Positions 1 through 10,136 of a stretch of 20,290 nt of DNA are shown piece after piece; positions within the stretch are counted from its first letter, which is position 1, and every line of letters starts with the position of its first letter. The notes beneath the pieces are model-generated. The model was not told the DNA's origin and ran no database searches. It saw only the letters and a program-made list of their open reading frames with translations. The translations under genes were made by a program, and so were the position numbers. Origin of the DNA: Pseudomonadota bacterium (GTDB taxonomy: Bacteria; Myxococcota_A; Polyangia; Polyangiales; Polyangiaceae); NCBI GenBank assembly GCA_023418705.1, contig JAEZYZ010000330.1, positions 1 through 20,290 of the forward strand. Reading direction: 5' to 3'.

Positions 1-3027
<3,027 letters not shown>

Positions 3028-3170
3028 GGTAGCCCGGGAGGATATCGGGGGCTTCCCGGGGAGACAACACGTAGGGCTGGGCGTGGCGGGAGCGGCATGA
3101 GGGGGGCCGGGCCGGTCTGTGTGACTAACGCCCCGAGGTCGAGCGCGATGATGTCGAACGTCAGGCGTCC

Positions 3171-3709
3171 TCAAAGCGCGCAGATGGTCTCGACGATCTG
3201 GAATCCATTTGGATTTTCTGGAGCCGGCACGCGCCTCAACTTGACTTCGACCCACTGGCCACGAGCATCGACCGCGCAGCAGGGCTCAAACATCGTGCTC
3301 TGGCATTCGAAAACTGCTCCCGGTAGGGCGAGCTGCCCGATGTGAATGCGCCGCTCACACCGCCCCAGCATTCGACGCGACCTTGGGTATCGATGGCGCA
3401 AGCGAGGTCCCGTCCGGTCCTCACCCGAACGTACTTGTGAGGTCCGCCGAGAGGCTGCGGACATCGCGCCTCGCCGCCACGCGCAAGATCGTCGAGGGCA
3501 CCGGCTCCCCAACAAGACAGGCGGCCCTCCATGTCCAAGAGGCAGCCGTGGCGCGCACCGAGGTCGAGGGTCTGGACGGGTGGGAGGCTGTGCTTCGGGA
3601 CGGGGCATACCCTCGGTTGTGGGTTGCAGGCCGCGATGGTCAGGAATAGGGCTGAAAGGATCAGGCGAGCTGACACACGCCATGGAAGGGATTCAGTCTG
3701 ATCGCGCAT
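3171..3709 (-). pseudogene. Small RCC1-repeat lipoprotein, apparently frameshifted
   Basis: The ATG at 3709 opens a lipoprotein signal peptide (MRDQTESLPWRVSARLILSA, then FLTIAAC with lipobox IAAC). Two RCC1-like repeat cores follow: CLLDMEGRLSCWG and CAIDTQGRVECWG. That frame ends in unrelated residues at 3236. The -1 frame instead continues sensibly from about 3360 to a stop at 3171, with CCAVDARGQWVEVKLRRVP near its end. A single missing base in the G-run at 3363-3366 would join both halves into a protein of about 180 residues. Either the gene is decayed or the assembly has a homopolymer error. Such Cys/Trp RCC1-type repeats are common in exported myxobacterial proteins; the function is unknown. 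It has the same orientation as BREX and sits between brxC and pglX, but is not a known BREX component. Confidence 0.6.
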
Positions 3710-3734
3710 CGGCTTGCGCTTGCTCGGCGGCAGG

Positions 3735-3749
3735 GACCGGAAACCGGTC
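3735..3749. promoter_or_regulatory. Inverted repeat between divergent genes (possible operator)
   Basis: GACCGG-AAA-CCGGTC is a perfect 6-bp inverted repeat with a 3-nt spacer. It lies 26 nt upstream of the RCC1-lipoprotein ATG (3709, minus strand) and about 170 nt upstream of the XRE gene (plus strand). It could be a regulator site, for example for the XRE protein next door. That role is inference from position and symmetry only. Confidence 0.35.
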
Positions 3750-3814
3750 GCTGGAAGGATATCAGGGGCGGCGGCCGCATGGACGAGCGCCTGTCGTGGG
3801 GCCCTGATAGAGCC

Positions 3815-3889
3815 GGTCTGAAGCGCCCAGGGGTTCCCGGGATCTCTTTTCCTGAACGGACGTTTTGGGCCGGCGCGCTCGGCTGGCGG
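3815..3889. repeat. Direct repeat R, copy 1 (~75 bp)
   Basis: About 75 bp repeated at 6431-6504 in the same orientation. Hand alignment gives four or so differences, and the last 39 bp (3851-3889 against 6466-6504) are identical. Copy 2 directly abuts the 3' end of brxC, so it is probably the original intergenic sequence. Copy 1 sits 30 bp upstream of the XRE gene start. It may be a recombination scar or a genome-wide intergenic repeat of this organism. Confidence 0.85.
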
Positions 3890-3919
3890 CGCTGGCCCGG
3901 AAGGACTATCGTCTTTGTC

Positions 3920-5026
3920 ATGGACTCGGGATTTGGCCGGCGGCTGCGGGAACACAGGGAGAGCTACGGCTTCTCTGCGGCAGAGCTCGCACAGATCTCG
4001 GGTTTGAAAGGGGCGCGTATCGGGAAGCTGGAACACGGCGACAACCCTACGGCCTACGAGGTGGAGTTATTGGCGCGCTCCCTGGCCATCGACCCGCGCA
4101 GTCTTCTGGATCCCAATGCGCCGCCGGACCCAAAGCGCAGCGCTGCCCGCTTCCGTGCGCCACTTGGCGTCAGCGCCATCGGCGCCGTTGACATGCGCCT
4201 CTTGGCGAGAGCAGCAGAGATCGCACGGATTGGGGGATTCTTGGCCGAGCAGCTCGGACGCGAAGCGCCGGCCATCGCGGGTGCGCGGCGGATCCTGCCG
4301 GTCCGCGGGAATGAGCCCGCGTGGCGCCAGGGCTACGACCTGGGAGAGCAGGATCGCGAGCTGCTGTTGCCTGGAGACACGCCGATCGAGTCGGTGCAAG
4401 CCGCGTTCGAATCGCTCGGCATTCACATCGCGTTCGTTGATTTCGAGTCTCCTGAGATCGAGTCTGCCAGTCTGTACGAGCAGGGCGCCCTCCCGGTCAT
4501 CCTTCTGAACCGGCACTCCGATCGCGTGAAGTATGAACTGTCACGCCGGGCGATCTTGGCGCACGAGCTCTGCCATTTGTTGCACGACGGCGGCGAGCGA
4601 GATTTGCTCGCCGCTATTTCGCGCGAGGAGGACCAGACGCATATTGAAAGCCGCGCCAACGCGTTCGCCCCGAGCTTTCTCGCCCCCCGACGCTTCGTGT
4701 CGGTCGAAGGCATCGACGCGAAAGCCAAGGTGCTTCAGCTCGCGTACCTCTGGGGGTTCACGTTCGAGGGAGCCGTCTGGCACGCCAAGAACATCGAGCT
4801 CATCGGCACTGAAGATGCGGGTCGCTTGCTCAAGGAACGTCGCTACGGAGCGACGATCGATCCCCCCTTCGAACGGCGAGTCGACCGCTTGGCCTTTCAC
4901 CACTTGGTGGACCCGGCCGACGTTTCTTCGCTGGTTTATGGCTTGATCTCCGATGTGACGGTCGAGGCCTACGCACAGGGAATCATCTCCAGCTCGCGAG
5001 CCAGGGAGATCCTCACGGCGCAATGA
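3920..5026 (+). CDS. XRE-family HTH / ImmA-IrrE-type zinc metallopeptidase
   Basis: A 368-residue protein with two domains. Residues ~1-65 form a Cro/C1-type helix-turn-helix (RRLREHRESYGFSAAELAQI, then IGKLEHGDNPT) that should bind DNA. The C-terminal half is an ImmA/IrrE-like (COG2856) zinc peptidase: HELCH at residues 215-219 with two His ligands and the catalytic Glu216, and a probable third ligand Glu243 in HIESRANAFAPSFL. In characterised relatives the peptidase cleaves a partner repressor, or the HTH fusion acts as an antitoxin. The ATG at 3920 is chosen because the HTH begins there; 47 upstream codons are open but read through the repeat. A weak -10-like TATCGT at 3907-3912 would give a nearly leaderless mRNA. 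It overlaps the next gene by 4 nt (ATGA), so the two are probably one module. G+C near HELCH is about 60%, lower than brxC. Which role the peptidase plays is inference. Confidence 0.9.
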   Translation: MDSGFGRRLREHRESYGFSAAELAQISGLKGARIGKLEHGDNPTAYEVELLARSLAIDPRSLLDPNAPPDPKRSAARFRAPLGVSAIGAVDMRLLARAAEIARIGGFLAEQLGREAPAIAGARRILPVRGNEPAWRQGYDLGEQDRELLLPGDTPIESVQAAFESLGIHIAFVDFESPEIESASLYEQGALPVILLNRHSDRVKYELSRRAILAHELCHLLHDGGERDLLAAISREEDQTHIESRANAFAPSFLAPRRFVSVEGIDAKAKVLQLAYLWGFTFEGAVWHAKNIELIGTEDAGRLLKERRYGATIDPPFERRVDRLAFHHLVDPADVSSLVYGLISDVTVEAYAQGIISSSRAREILTAQ

Positions 5027-5544
5027 TCTGGGTGGTGGATGACGGCCCGCTCGGGAGACTGGCGAGGCGATTCAGCGCCGACTGGCGCTGGCCCGCGGCT
5101 ACACTGGACGTCGTGGAAAGCGTCGCCTCCGCTGCGGCCAAAGACAAATCCGGACGCACTCAGAAACTGCTGGCCATGCGGGCGGAGATCGAGCCTGTCG
5201 TTCGGGTTCACTCGATAGGGGTCGGCACGCCGGCTGCGGATTACCTGTTCAGCTATCTACGAATGAACCCGCCCAATGCGACCGTGGACTTCGGTGAGCA
5301 CGAGTCGCTCGCATATTGCATGGCGGTCGACAGCTCGGCTGTGTTCGTGACAGAGGACAAGCGCGCCGCGTTCTTGGCACTGGCGGAGCTCGGACCTGCC
5401 CGGGTTGCCACACCCTTCGACCTCTGGAGATCCCTCTTCGAACGCGAGCTGATCAGCGCCGAGGAACGTCAGCAGCTCGATGAAGAGCTCTGGAGGCACG
5501 CGAGCCTTCCCGGGATCCCTCGGCGCCTGAAATCGGTGCCGTAG
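5023..5544 (+). CDS. PIN-like domain protein, putative toxin partner of the XRE-metallopeptidase
   Basis: A 173-residue protein whose acidic residues are spaced like a PIN ribonuclease site: Asp6/Asp7 in WVVDDGPL, Glu92/Glu94 in GEHESLAYCM and Asp112 in VFVTEDKRAA. PIN nucleases cut RNA using Mg2+ held by such residues. It is longer than a standard VapC (~130 aa) because of a C-terminal helical extension (FERELISAEERQQLDEELW). Its ATG overlaps the stop of the XRE-peptidase gene (ATGA), so translation is coupled. The pair looks like a toxin-antitoxin or stress module with antitoxin first, but this is inferred from gene order and fold signature. It could instead be a defence effector. Loss of the acidic motif in homologues would weaken the nuclease reading. 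Confidence 0.72.
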   Translation: MIWVVDDGPLGRLARRFSADWRWPAATLDVVESVASAAAKDKSGRTQKLLAMRAEIEPVVRVHSIGVGTPAADYLFSYLRMNPPNATVDFGEHESLAYCMAVDSSAVFVTEDKRAAFLALAELGPARVATPFDLWRSLFERELISAEERQQLDEELWRHASLPGIPRRLKSVP

Positions 5545-5563
5545 CGGGTCAAAAGCCCAGCGC

Positions 5564-5607
5564 GCAGTTCACTTCAATCGCACCCGGTGCCCCGCGCCGA
5601 GCTCGTG
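5564..5607. repeat. Duplicate of the brxC 3' end, copy D1 (44 bp)
   Basis: Matches 6505-6548 in the same orientation with two mismatches in 44 bp. On the minus strand it still encodes the last 12 residues of BrxC, HELGAGHRVRLK, and the stop codon. It is a stranded fragment of brxC lying about 940 bp away from the real gene end, and shows that the cargo between the copies was inserted or recombined at this point. Confidence 0.9.
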
Positions 5608-5721
5608 GTGATCCATCAAGGCCAGGTCTACTGGTTGCGCTTTCGGGGGCAGGGCTCGAAACCGGATGGGAGGCGGCCCGCCATCGTCATACAGCATGAT
5701 CGCTTCCATCGAAGCGCGATG
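5605..5721 (+). pseudogene. Truncated mazF-like toxin fragment
   Basis: The reading frame VVIHQGQVYWLRF, then GRRPAIVIQHDRFHRSAM, matches the N-terminal third of MazF/PemK RNases, whose first strand has a QG-[DQ]-[IV]-Y/W pattern followed by RPAVVIQ. MazF proteins are about 110 residues; only ~39 remain before the sequence runs into the phd promoter region. The fragment begins exactly at the edge of the duplicated brxC end, and its frame continues into phd without a stop, giving a 145-codon open frame from GTG 5587. A functional MazF-Phd fusion is unlikely because the conserved C-terminal MazF core is absent. Confidence 0.6.
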
Positions 5722-5737
5722 CGCGAGAGGTTGACGA

Positions 5738-5768
5738 ATGACACCTCAAGTGTCATCGTAGGTGTCAT
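5738..5768. promoter_or_regulatory. Operator/promoter of the phd-vapC pair
   Basis: ATGACAC-CTCAA-GTGTCAT (5738-5756) is a perfect 7-bp inverted repeat, followed by a third half-site GTGTCAT at 5762-5768 that runs into the phd ATG at 5767. A TTGACG at 5731-5736 could be the -35 box; the -10 is weak. Phd/YefM antitoxins bind such palindromes over their own promoter and repress it together with the toxin, so autoregulation is expected. No Shine-Dalgarno is visible, so leaderless translation of phd is possible. Confidence 0.6.
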
Positions 5769-6024
5769 GAAGGAGGTCTCGGCGGTCGACTTGCGGCAGT
5801 CCTTGGGACGCGTGGCGAAGAGCTTGGAGCGGGATGGTGAGCCCATTCTTTTGACGCTCGGCGGGAAGCCTGTGGGCGTGATCGTGTCGCTCAAGGACTT
5901 CGAGGAGCGCTTCGCGCTGGAGCAGGCCCGGGCGGCGCGCGCGGAGCTGATCGAGGAGATCCTGGGGGATCGCCGAAAGGGCGCGGTCTCTGTGGACAAG
6001 GCCCTGACGGACCTGCGTCGCTGA
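5767..6024 (+). CDS. Phd/YefM-family antitoxin
   Basis: An 85-residue protein starting MKEVSAVDLRQSLGRVAKSL, with LLTLGGKPVGVIVSLKDFEE next: the beta-strand and helix pattern of the Phd/YefM DNA-binding fold (usually 75-95 aa). The C-terminal tail, rich in Ala, Glu and Arg, should bind and neutralise the toxin. The ATG at 5767 is preferred to the upstream GTG at 5587 because the family begins here and an inverted-repeat operator lies just upstream. Its stop overlaps the vapC start by one base (TGATG), the usual antitoxin-first coupled arrangement. The cognate toxin is the PIN protein immediately downstream. Confidence 0.88.
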   Translation: MKEVSAVDLRQSLGRVAKSLERDGEPILLTLGGKPVGVIVSLKDFEERFALEQARAARAELIEEILGDRRKGAVSVDKALTDLRR

Positions 6025-6437
6025 TGTTCGTGGTCGACGCCTCGGTGGTGCTGCGCTGGTTCGTGGATCAGCCGGGGCATGAAGCAGCAGCGATCTGGCT
6101 GCGCCGCTTCGCTACCGACCCGGATCTGCTCGTCGCCCCCGACCTGCTGCGGTTCGAGGTCTGCGGCGGCCTGGCACGCCTGCAGCCGCCGCGAGATCCA
6201 GCGTGGGCCGCCCGCTGTTTCGAGCGGTTCGGCCGACTCGGACTGCGCAGTGTGCCGACGTCGGCCGACCTGTTTCAGCGGGCGATCGCGCTCTCCAGGG
6301 AGCTGAAGCTCGGTGGCTACGACGCCATCTATTTGGCGCACGCGGAGGCGATGAAGCTTCCCTGGCTGACGGCGGATACCAAAGCGCTACGCCGGCTTGC
6401 GGGCGACCGGCGCGTTCGCGCGATGGAACGGGTCTGA
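6024..6437 (+). CDS. vapC: VapC-type PIN-domain toxin
   Basis: A 137-residue PIN ribonuclease. The acidic site is complete: Asp5 in FVVDASVVLRWF, Glu45 in LLRFEVCGGL, Asp100 in GGYDAIYLAHA and Asp118 in WLTADTKAL. VapC toxins cut tRNA, rRNA or mRNA and stop growth when the antitoxin is lost. It overlaps the Phd-type antitoxin by one base and is convergent with brxC. Its stop codon lies inside direct repeat R copy 2, so the last residues may come from the repeat. A Phd antitoxin with a PIN toxin is a common mixed type II pair. The function assignment is firm; the RNA target cannot be read from the sequence. Confidence 0.93.
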   Translation: MFVVDASVVLRWFVDQPGHEAAAIWLRRFATDPDLLVAPDLLRFEVCGGLARLQPPRDPAWAARCFERFGRLGLRSVPTSADLFQRAIALSRELKLGGYDAIYLAHAEAMKLPWLTADTKALRRLAGDRRVRAMERV

Positions 6438-6504
6438 AGCGCGCAGGGTGCCCGGGATCTCTCTTCCTGAACGGACGTTTTGGGCCGGCGCGCTCGGCTG
6501 GCGG
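6431..6504. repeat. Direct repeat R, copy 2 (~74 bp)
   Basis: Second copy of the repeat at 3815-3889. It fills the gap between the vapC stop (6437) and the brxC stop (6510-6512), two convergent genes. It abuts the 44-bp brxC-end repeat at 6505-6548, so the R-plus-brxC-end junction here is probably ancestral. A role as a convergent terminator is possible, but no strong hairpin with a T-run is seen. Confidence 0.85.
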
Positions 6505-6548
6505 GCAGTTCACTTCAACCGCACCCGGTGCCCCGCGCCCAGCTCGTG
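6505..6548. repeat. Native brxC 3' end, copy D2 of the 44-bp repeat
   Basis: The true end of brxC with its TGA stop (6510-6512), duplicated at 5564-5607 with two mismatches. The copies flank the mazF-remnant/phd-vapC segment like a duplication made on insertion. Confidence 0.88.
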
Positions 6549-9500
6549 CAAGATCCGGCGGCGCAGCTCGTCGATCAGGCGGTCGAGCTCGGCTTCGGTG
6601 CGGATCTCGCGGCCGCGCAGGTCCAGGGCGACATCGACGGTGGGGGCTTCGCCGCGCTTGGCGAGCAGCTCGTCGAGGGCGGCCAGGGCCTTGGTCTCGG
6701 CGGCTTCGCGGCGGGCGGCGAGCTGGGGGGCGAGCGCCTCCAGGGGTGGGGCGATGGCGTGCTCGTCGGTGCCAGGGTCGGCACCGTCGCGCAGGTGGCG
6801 GAGGACGTCGTGGCGCTGGTCGGCGTCGAGGGTTTCGAAGCCGTCGCGGCGCTTGATGCGATCGATGATCTGTTCGAGGCGGGTGGCGTGGGTGTCGAGG
6901 ATGGCGCGGCGCTGGTCGCGGTACGCGGTGCGCAGCGCCTCGATCTTGGGGACCAGCTCCGCGGTGTCTTCCCACGGGTGGTCGGTCTTCAAGTGTGCCT
7001 CGATGGCGCCAGCGGCGGTGTGTAGATCGTCGGGGTGTGGGAAGCTCGTGAGACCGGGCCAGTAGTAGCGGAGGGTGTCTTCGGCTTGGCGGAGCGTGTC
7101 GATGGCGGTGTCGCCGAGGTCGGTTTCCATGCGGCGGAGCAGCGGCAGGCCGTCGCGCAGCGCGGGCAGCGCGCGCTTCACGGCGAGCACGGTGGGCTCC
7201 ACGCGGCGGTCGCGGCGGCAGGCTTCGAGGGCGTGCTCGAGCTTGGTGAGCACTTCGGGGTAGGCGCTGTCCTTGGGCAGGCGGCGGAAGCGCTCGCCGA
7301 TGTCGGTCAGCCGCTCGCGCACGCCAGCGAAGGTCTGGACGACGGCGTCTGCGATGGCGTCGTTGTCCCGGGCGACGTCTTTGCCAAGGCACTCCTGGAA
7401 CATGGAGCAGATGGCGTTGCGGTCGCGCGGTGAGACGCCCTCGGCGACGTTCACGGTCAGCTTGGCCTTGCGCAGACCGGTATCTTTCAGAAGCTCGCGC
7501 GCGCCCTCGTCGCGCACGCTGGTGATCTCGCCCACCACGGGCAGCTCGATCCGCAGCTTCCCGCCGCGGAGCAGGCCGATCACGGTGGCGCGGATCACGT
7601 CCGGCGGGACGCCGTGCGGCGGGGCCCCGAAATGGGCGAGCAGCGTGGAGCCGGTGACGCCGTCGTACTCCTTGATGTACGCGAGCACCTCGGTTGGGAC
7701 GCGGCCGTTGCAGGTGACCTCGTAGCGACCCGCGTCCAGGGTGAGCAGCCCCAGCCGGTCCTGGCCGAACACCGGAGGCGGGGCGGCCAGCTCCGCGTTC
7801 TCGATCAGGTAGAGCATGTCCTTCTCCGTGACCGTGAACGTCGTCGGGTGCGGGTACAGCTCGCCCGCGATGCGCGTGCCGGCGGCGGCGAGCGCCGGCT
7901 TGAACGCGGCGCCGAGATCGCGCGGATCCAGGGTGCGCCCGCGGAAGTACAGCTGCCCGGCCATGAAGCAGGCTTGGATGGCCTGGGCGAGCTCGGCGCG
8001 GGCGGCGTCACCGCGGTTGCGCTCTTCGACCAGCAGGCGCTGCTGGTCGGCGGTCAGCGAGCTCTGGCGGCGTTCGTGGTTCGTGACCATGCGCTCCGAG
8101 CGCGCCAGCCGGCGCGCCGCGTCGCGGGCGCTCTCGTAGTCGCCGACCACCCAGATCAGCCGCTCCCGCGCCGCGCCCTCGTCGCTGCGGCGCACCCAAT
8201 CGGCGCCGCTGCCCTGCTTGGTGAACTGAAAGTCGACGGTGACCACCGTGTGCTTGCGCTCGTCCTTGACGCGCACGTCCTTGGCCCCGACGTGGTCGGA
8301 GTAATACGCGAGCCACGGCAGGCGCAGCTTCTTGTCGAGCTCCGGTTCGTCCGCGTCGGCGACCAGGTGCTTGAGGACCTCCTGCACCTTCTTCGACACC
8401 TCCTCCGCCCCCGGGACGTAGGCGTCGCGCTCCTTCTGCCACTCTTGTCCGGCGGAGCTCTCGATTTTGTAGCCAGTCTTCTCGGAGTAAGCGAGCAAGC
8501 TCTCGCCCATCAGCGCATCGAGCGCGCGTTGCACGGCCGGCTGCTGGTTGCCCTGTCCCAACCGCTCGTACAAACAGCGCGCGATCAGCTCCGCGGAGGT
8601 CTTCTGGTGATCCTGGATGAGCTCGAGCAGCGCGACCGCCTTCACCACCCGTGCTGCGAGCGAATCGTCGAGCGTCTTGCAGAACGCGAAGGCTCGGTTC
8701 AAGGTGAGCTGCACGTCGGCGTCGAGAGCGCTCTGCAGGACGTCGTAGATGAGGTCGAGCGTGATCAGGTGCCCGACCTCGAACTGGGCGAGCTGCTTCT
8801 CTCGGAACAGATCCCCCAGGAGCTGGAGCAAGCCGCGGATGGCGTGCGAGTCGCCCTGCGTGCGCGTCGATCGCGACCTGAGGCCGGTGGTGATGTCGAG
8901 CAGCAGCTGGATGTGGCCCGGCAGCATCGGGTACACTTCCACGAAATCGGTGACGGAGATCTGATCTCCCTGGTAGGCGTACAGCGCGAGATCCGACCGG
9001 TGGGTCTCGAAGAGCTCCTTCAGGTCCGCCTCGAGCAGCTTCTTCTTGCGCAATAGGCGCTTGTGGACGACGTCCCGAATGTTGCCCACGCCGAGGTGCA
9101 CGCGCAGGTGGGCCGGGAAGCGGTCTTTCAGCTTGTTGATCGAGGTCGCGACGCCGGTCCCCTCTTCGAGCTTTTGCTGGCCGGTGGCGAGCAGCCAGGC
9201 CTGGCCCTTCATCCGTTGACCCAACGCGGAGACGAAGGACTGCAGGGCGAGCATGCGGTCGTCGTTGTCGTGCACGTACTGGCTGACCTCGTCGACCACG
9301 ATGAAGAGCGTGCGGCCCGGGCAGCGCTCGCGGATCATCGCGGCGATCGCCTCGACCGCCTCGTCCGCGGACCGCTTGCCCTCGAAGCGAGAGCCGCTGC
9401 GGCTGTCGACCCAGGACATGGGGTCGGTGAAGAGATCGGGCTGCAGGGCGTGCAGCACGGCGGAGAAGTAGTCCTCGACGAGCTGGCTGTCCTTCAGCTC

Positions 9501-10136
9501 CTTCCAGGGCTTGCCGTGCACCTCACGGACCTTCTCGATGAAGCGCGGGTACAGCTTCTCGAGCTCCAGCTTGAGCTCGTACTCGGCGACCAACTGGCTC
9601 GTCTTGGAGTAGCCGAGCCGCTGCTGCACCTGCCGGACGACGACGGCGTGGATGTGCTCGTCGTCGCGGGCCTTGCTGCCGACGTCGAACACGACCGCCA
9701 TCGGCTGGATACCCTCGAGCAACGCCGTCCAGGCCTCGCGCAGCTTCGCCGCGTCGGGCGAGTGATCCTGGGCGAGCAGCGCGTCGCTCAGCAGCCTGCC
9801 GCTTTGGAGCTGGCGGCCGTCGAGCGAGAGCCCGATGAGCTTCGCGAAGCTCGACTTACCGGAACCGTAGAAGCCGGAGATCCAGCAGGCGGGCAAGCCC
9901 GGGCCGCCTGGCTTTTTCAGCTCTCCGTGCATCCCGCTCAGCAAGCGCAAAAATTGCTCGTGGATGCCGTCCGGCGTGCCGCGATCGTCGTCCGGCGGGT
10001 AGCCCCCGGTGATGATGTACTCGCCCACCTCGCGCTCGAGCTCGGCCGGCGCTTGTTCGTGAAAATACACGACCGGCGGGATGTCGCGGGTGACGTCCTT
10101 CTCGAATAGATCACCAATCAAAACCATCTTGGTCAC
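6510..10136 (-). CDS. brxC: BREX ATPase BrxC
   Basis: BrxC is the large P-loop ATPase of BREX, required for both DNA modification and phage exclusion. The 1208-residue length matches the family (~1200). The N-terminus reads MVLIGDLFEKDVTRDIPPVV, the Walker A is GFYGSGKS (residues 88-95), and a Walker B-like LFIVVDEVSQYVHDND has its acidic pair at 282-283. The C-terminal part is rich in charged helices. The GTG at 10136 overlaps the brxB stop as GTGA, so coupling favours it; an ATG three codons later (10127) is also possible. Large opposite-strand open frames across it are codon-bias shadows. The 3' end has been copied to 5564-5607. Downstream, the operon is broken by cargo before pglX. Confidence 0.96.
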   Translation of the reverse strand: MTKMVLIGDLFEKDVTRDIPPVVYFHEQAPAELEREVGEYIITGGYPPDDDRGTPDGIHEQFLRLLSGMHGELKKPGGPGLPACWISGFYGSGKSSFAKLIGLSLDGRQLQSGRLLSDALLAQDHSPDAAKLREAWTALLEGIQPMAVVFDVGSKARDDEHIHAVVVRQVQQRLGYSKTSQLVAEYELKLELEKLYPRFIEKVREVHGKPWKELKDSQLVEDYFSAVLHALQPDLFTDPMSWVDSRSGSRFEGKRSADEAVEAIAAMIRERCPGRTLFIVVDEVSQYVHDNDDRMLALQSFVSALGQRMKGQAWLLATGQQKLEEGTGVATSINKLKDRFPAHLRVHLGVGNIRDVVHKRLLRKKKLLEADLKELFETHRSDLALYAYQGDQISVTDFVEVYPMLPGHIQLLLDITTGLRSRSTRTQGDSHAIRGLLQLLGDLFREKQLAQFEVGHLITLDLIYDVLQSALDADVQLTLNRAFAFCKTLDDSLAARVVKAVALLELIQDHQKTSAELIARCLYERLGQGNQQPAVQRALDALMGESLLAYSEKTGYKIESSAGQEWQKERDAYVPGAEEVSKKVQEVLKHLVADADEPELDKKLRLPWLAYYSDHVGAKDVRVKDERKHTVVTVDFQFTKQGSGADWVRRSDEGAARERLIWVVGDYESARDAARRLARSERMVTNHERRQSSLTADQQRLLVEERNRGDAARAELAQAIQACFMAGQLYFRGRTLDPRDLGAAFKPALAAAGTRIAGELYPHPTTFTVTEKDMLYLIENAELAAPPPVFGQDRLGLLTLDAGRYEVTCNGRVPTEVLAYIKEYDGVTGSTLLAHFGAPPHGVPPDVIRATVIGLLRGGKLRIELPVVGEITSVRDEGARELLKDTGLRKAKLTVNVAEGVSPRDRNAICSMFQECLGKDVARDNDAIADAVVQTFAGVRERLTDIGERFRRLPKDSAYPEVLTKLEHALEACRRDRRVEPTVLAVKRALPALRDGLPLLRRMETDLGDTAIDTLRQAEDTLRYYWPGLTSFPHPDDLHTAAGAIEAHLKTDHPWEDTAELVPKIEALRTAYRDQRRAILDTHATRLEQIIDRIKRRDGFETLDADQRHDVLRHLRDGADPGTDEHAIAPPLEALAPQLAARREAAETKALAALDELLAKRGEAPTVDVALDLRGREIRTEAELDRLIDELRRRILHELGAGHRVRLK

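Noticed and set aside
5587..6024. A single 145-residue MazF-Phd fusion protein
   Set aside because: The first residues come from the duplicated brxC end, the MazF part lacks its core, and a Phd operator sits just before the internal ATG at 5767.
7614..10109. Long plus-strand open frames (480 and 348 codons) opposite brxC
   Set aside because: They are antisense to a well-supported BrxC with Walker motifs. Their composition is repetitive Val/Leu/Glu/Arg-rich as expected from a GC-rich shadow frame.
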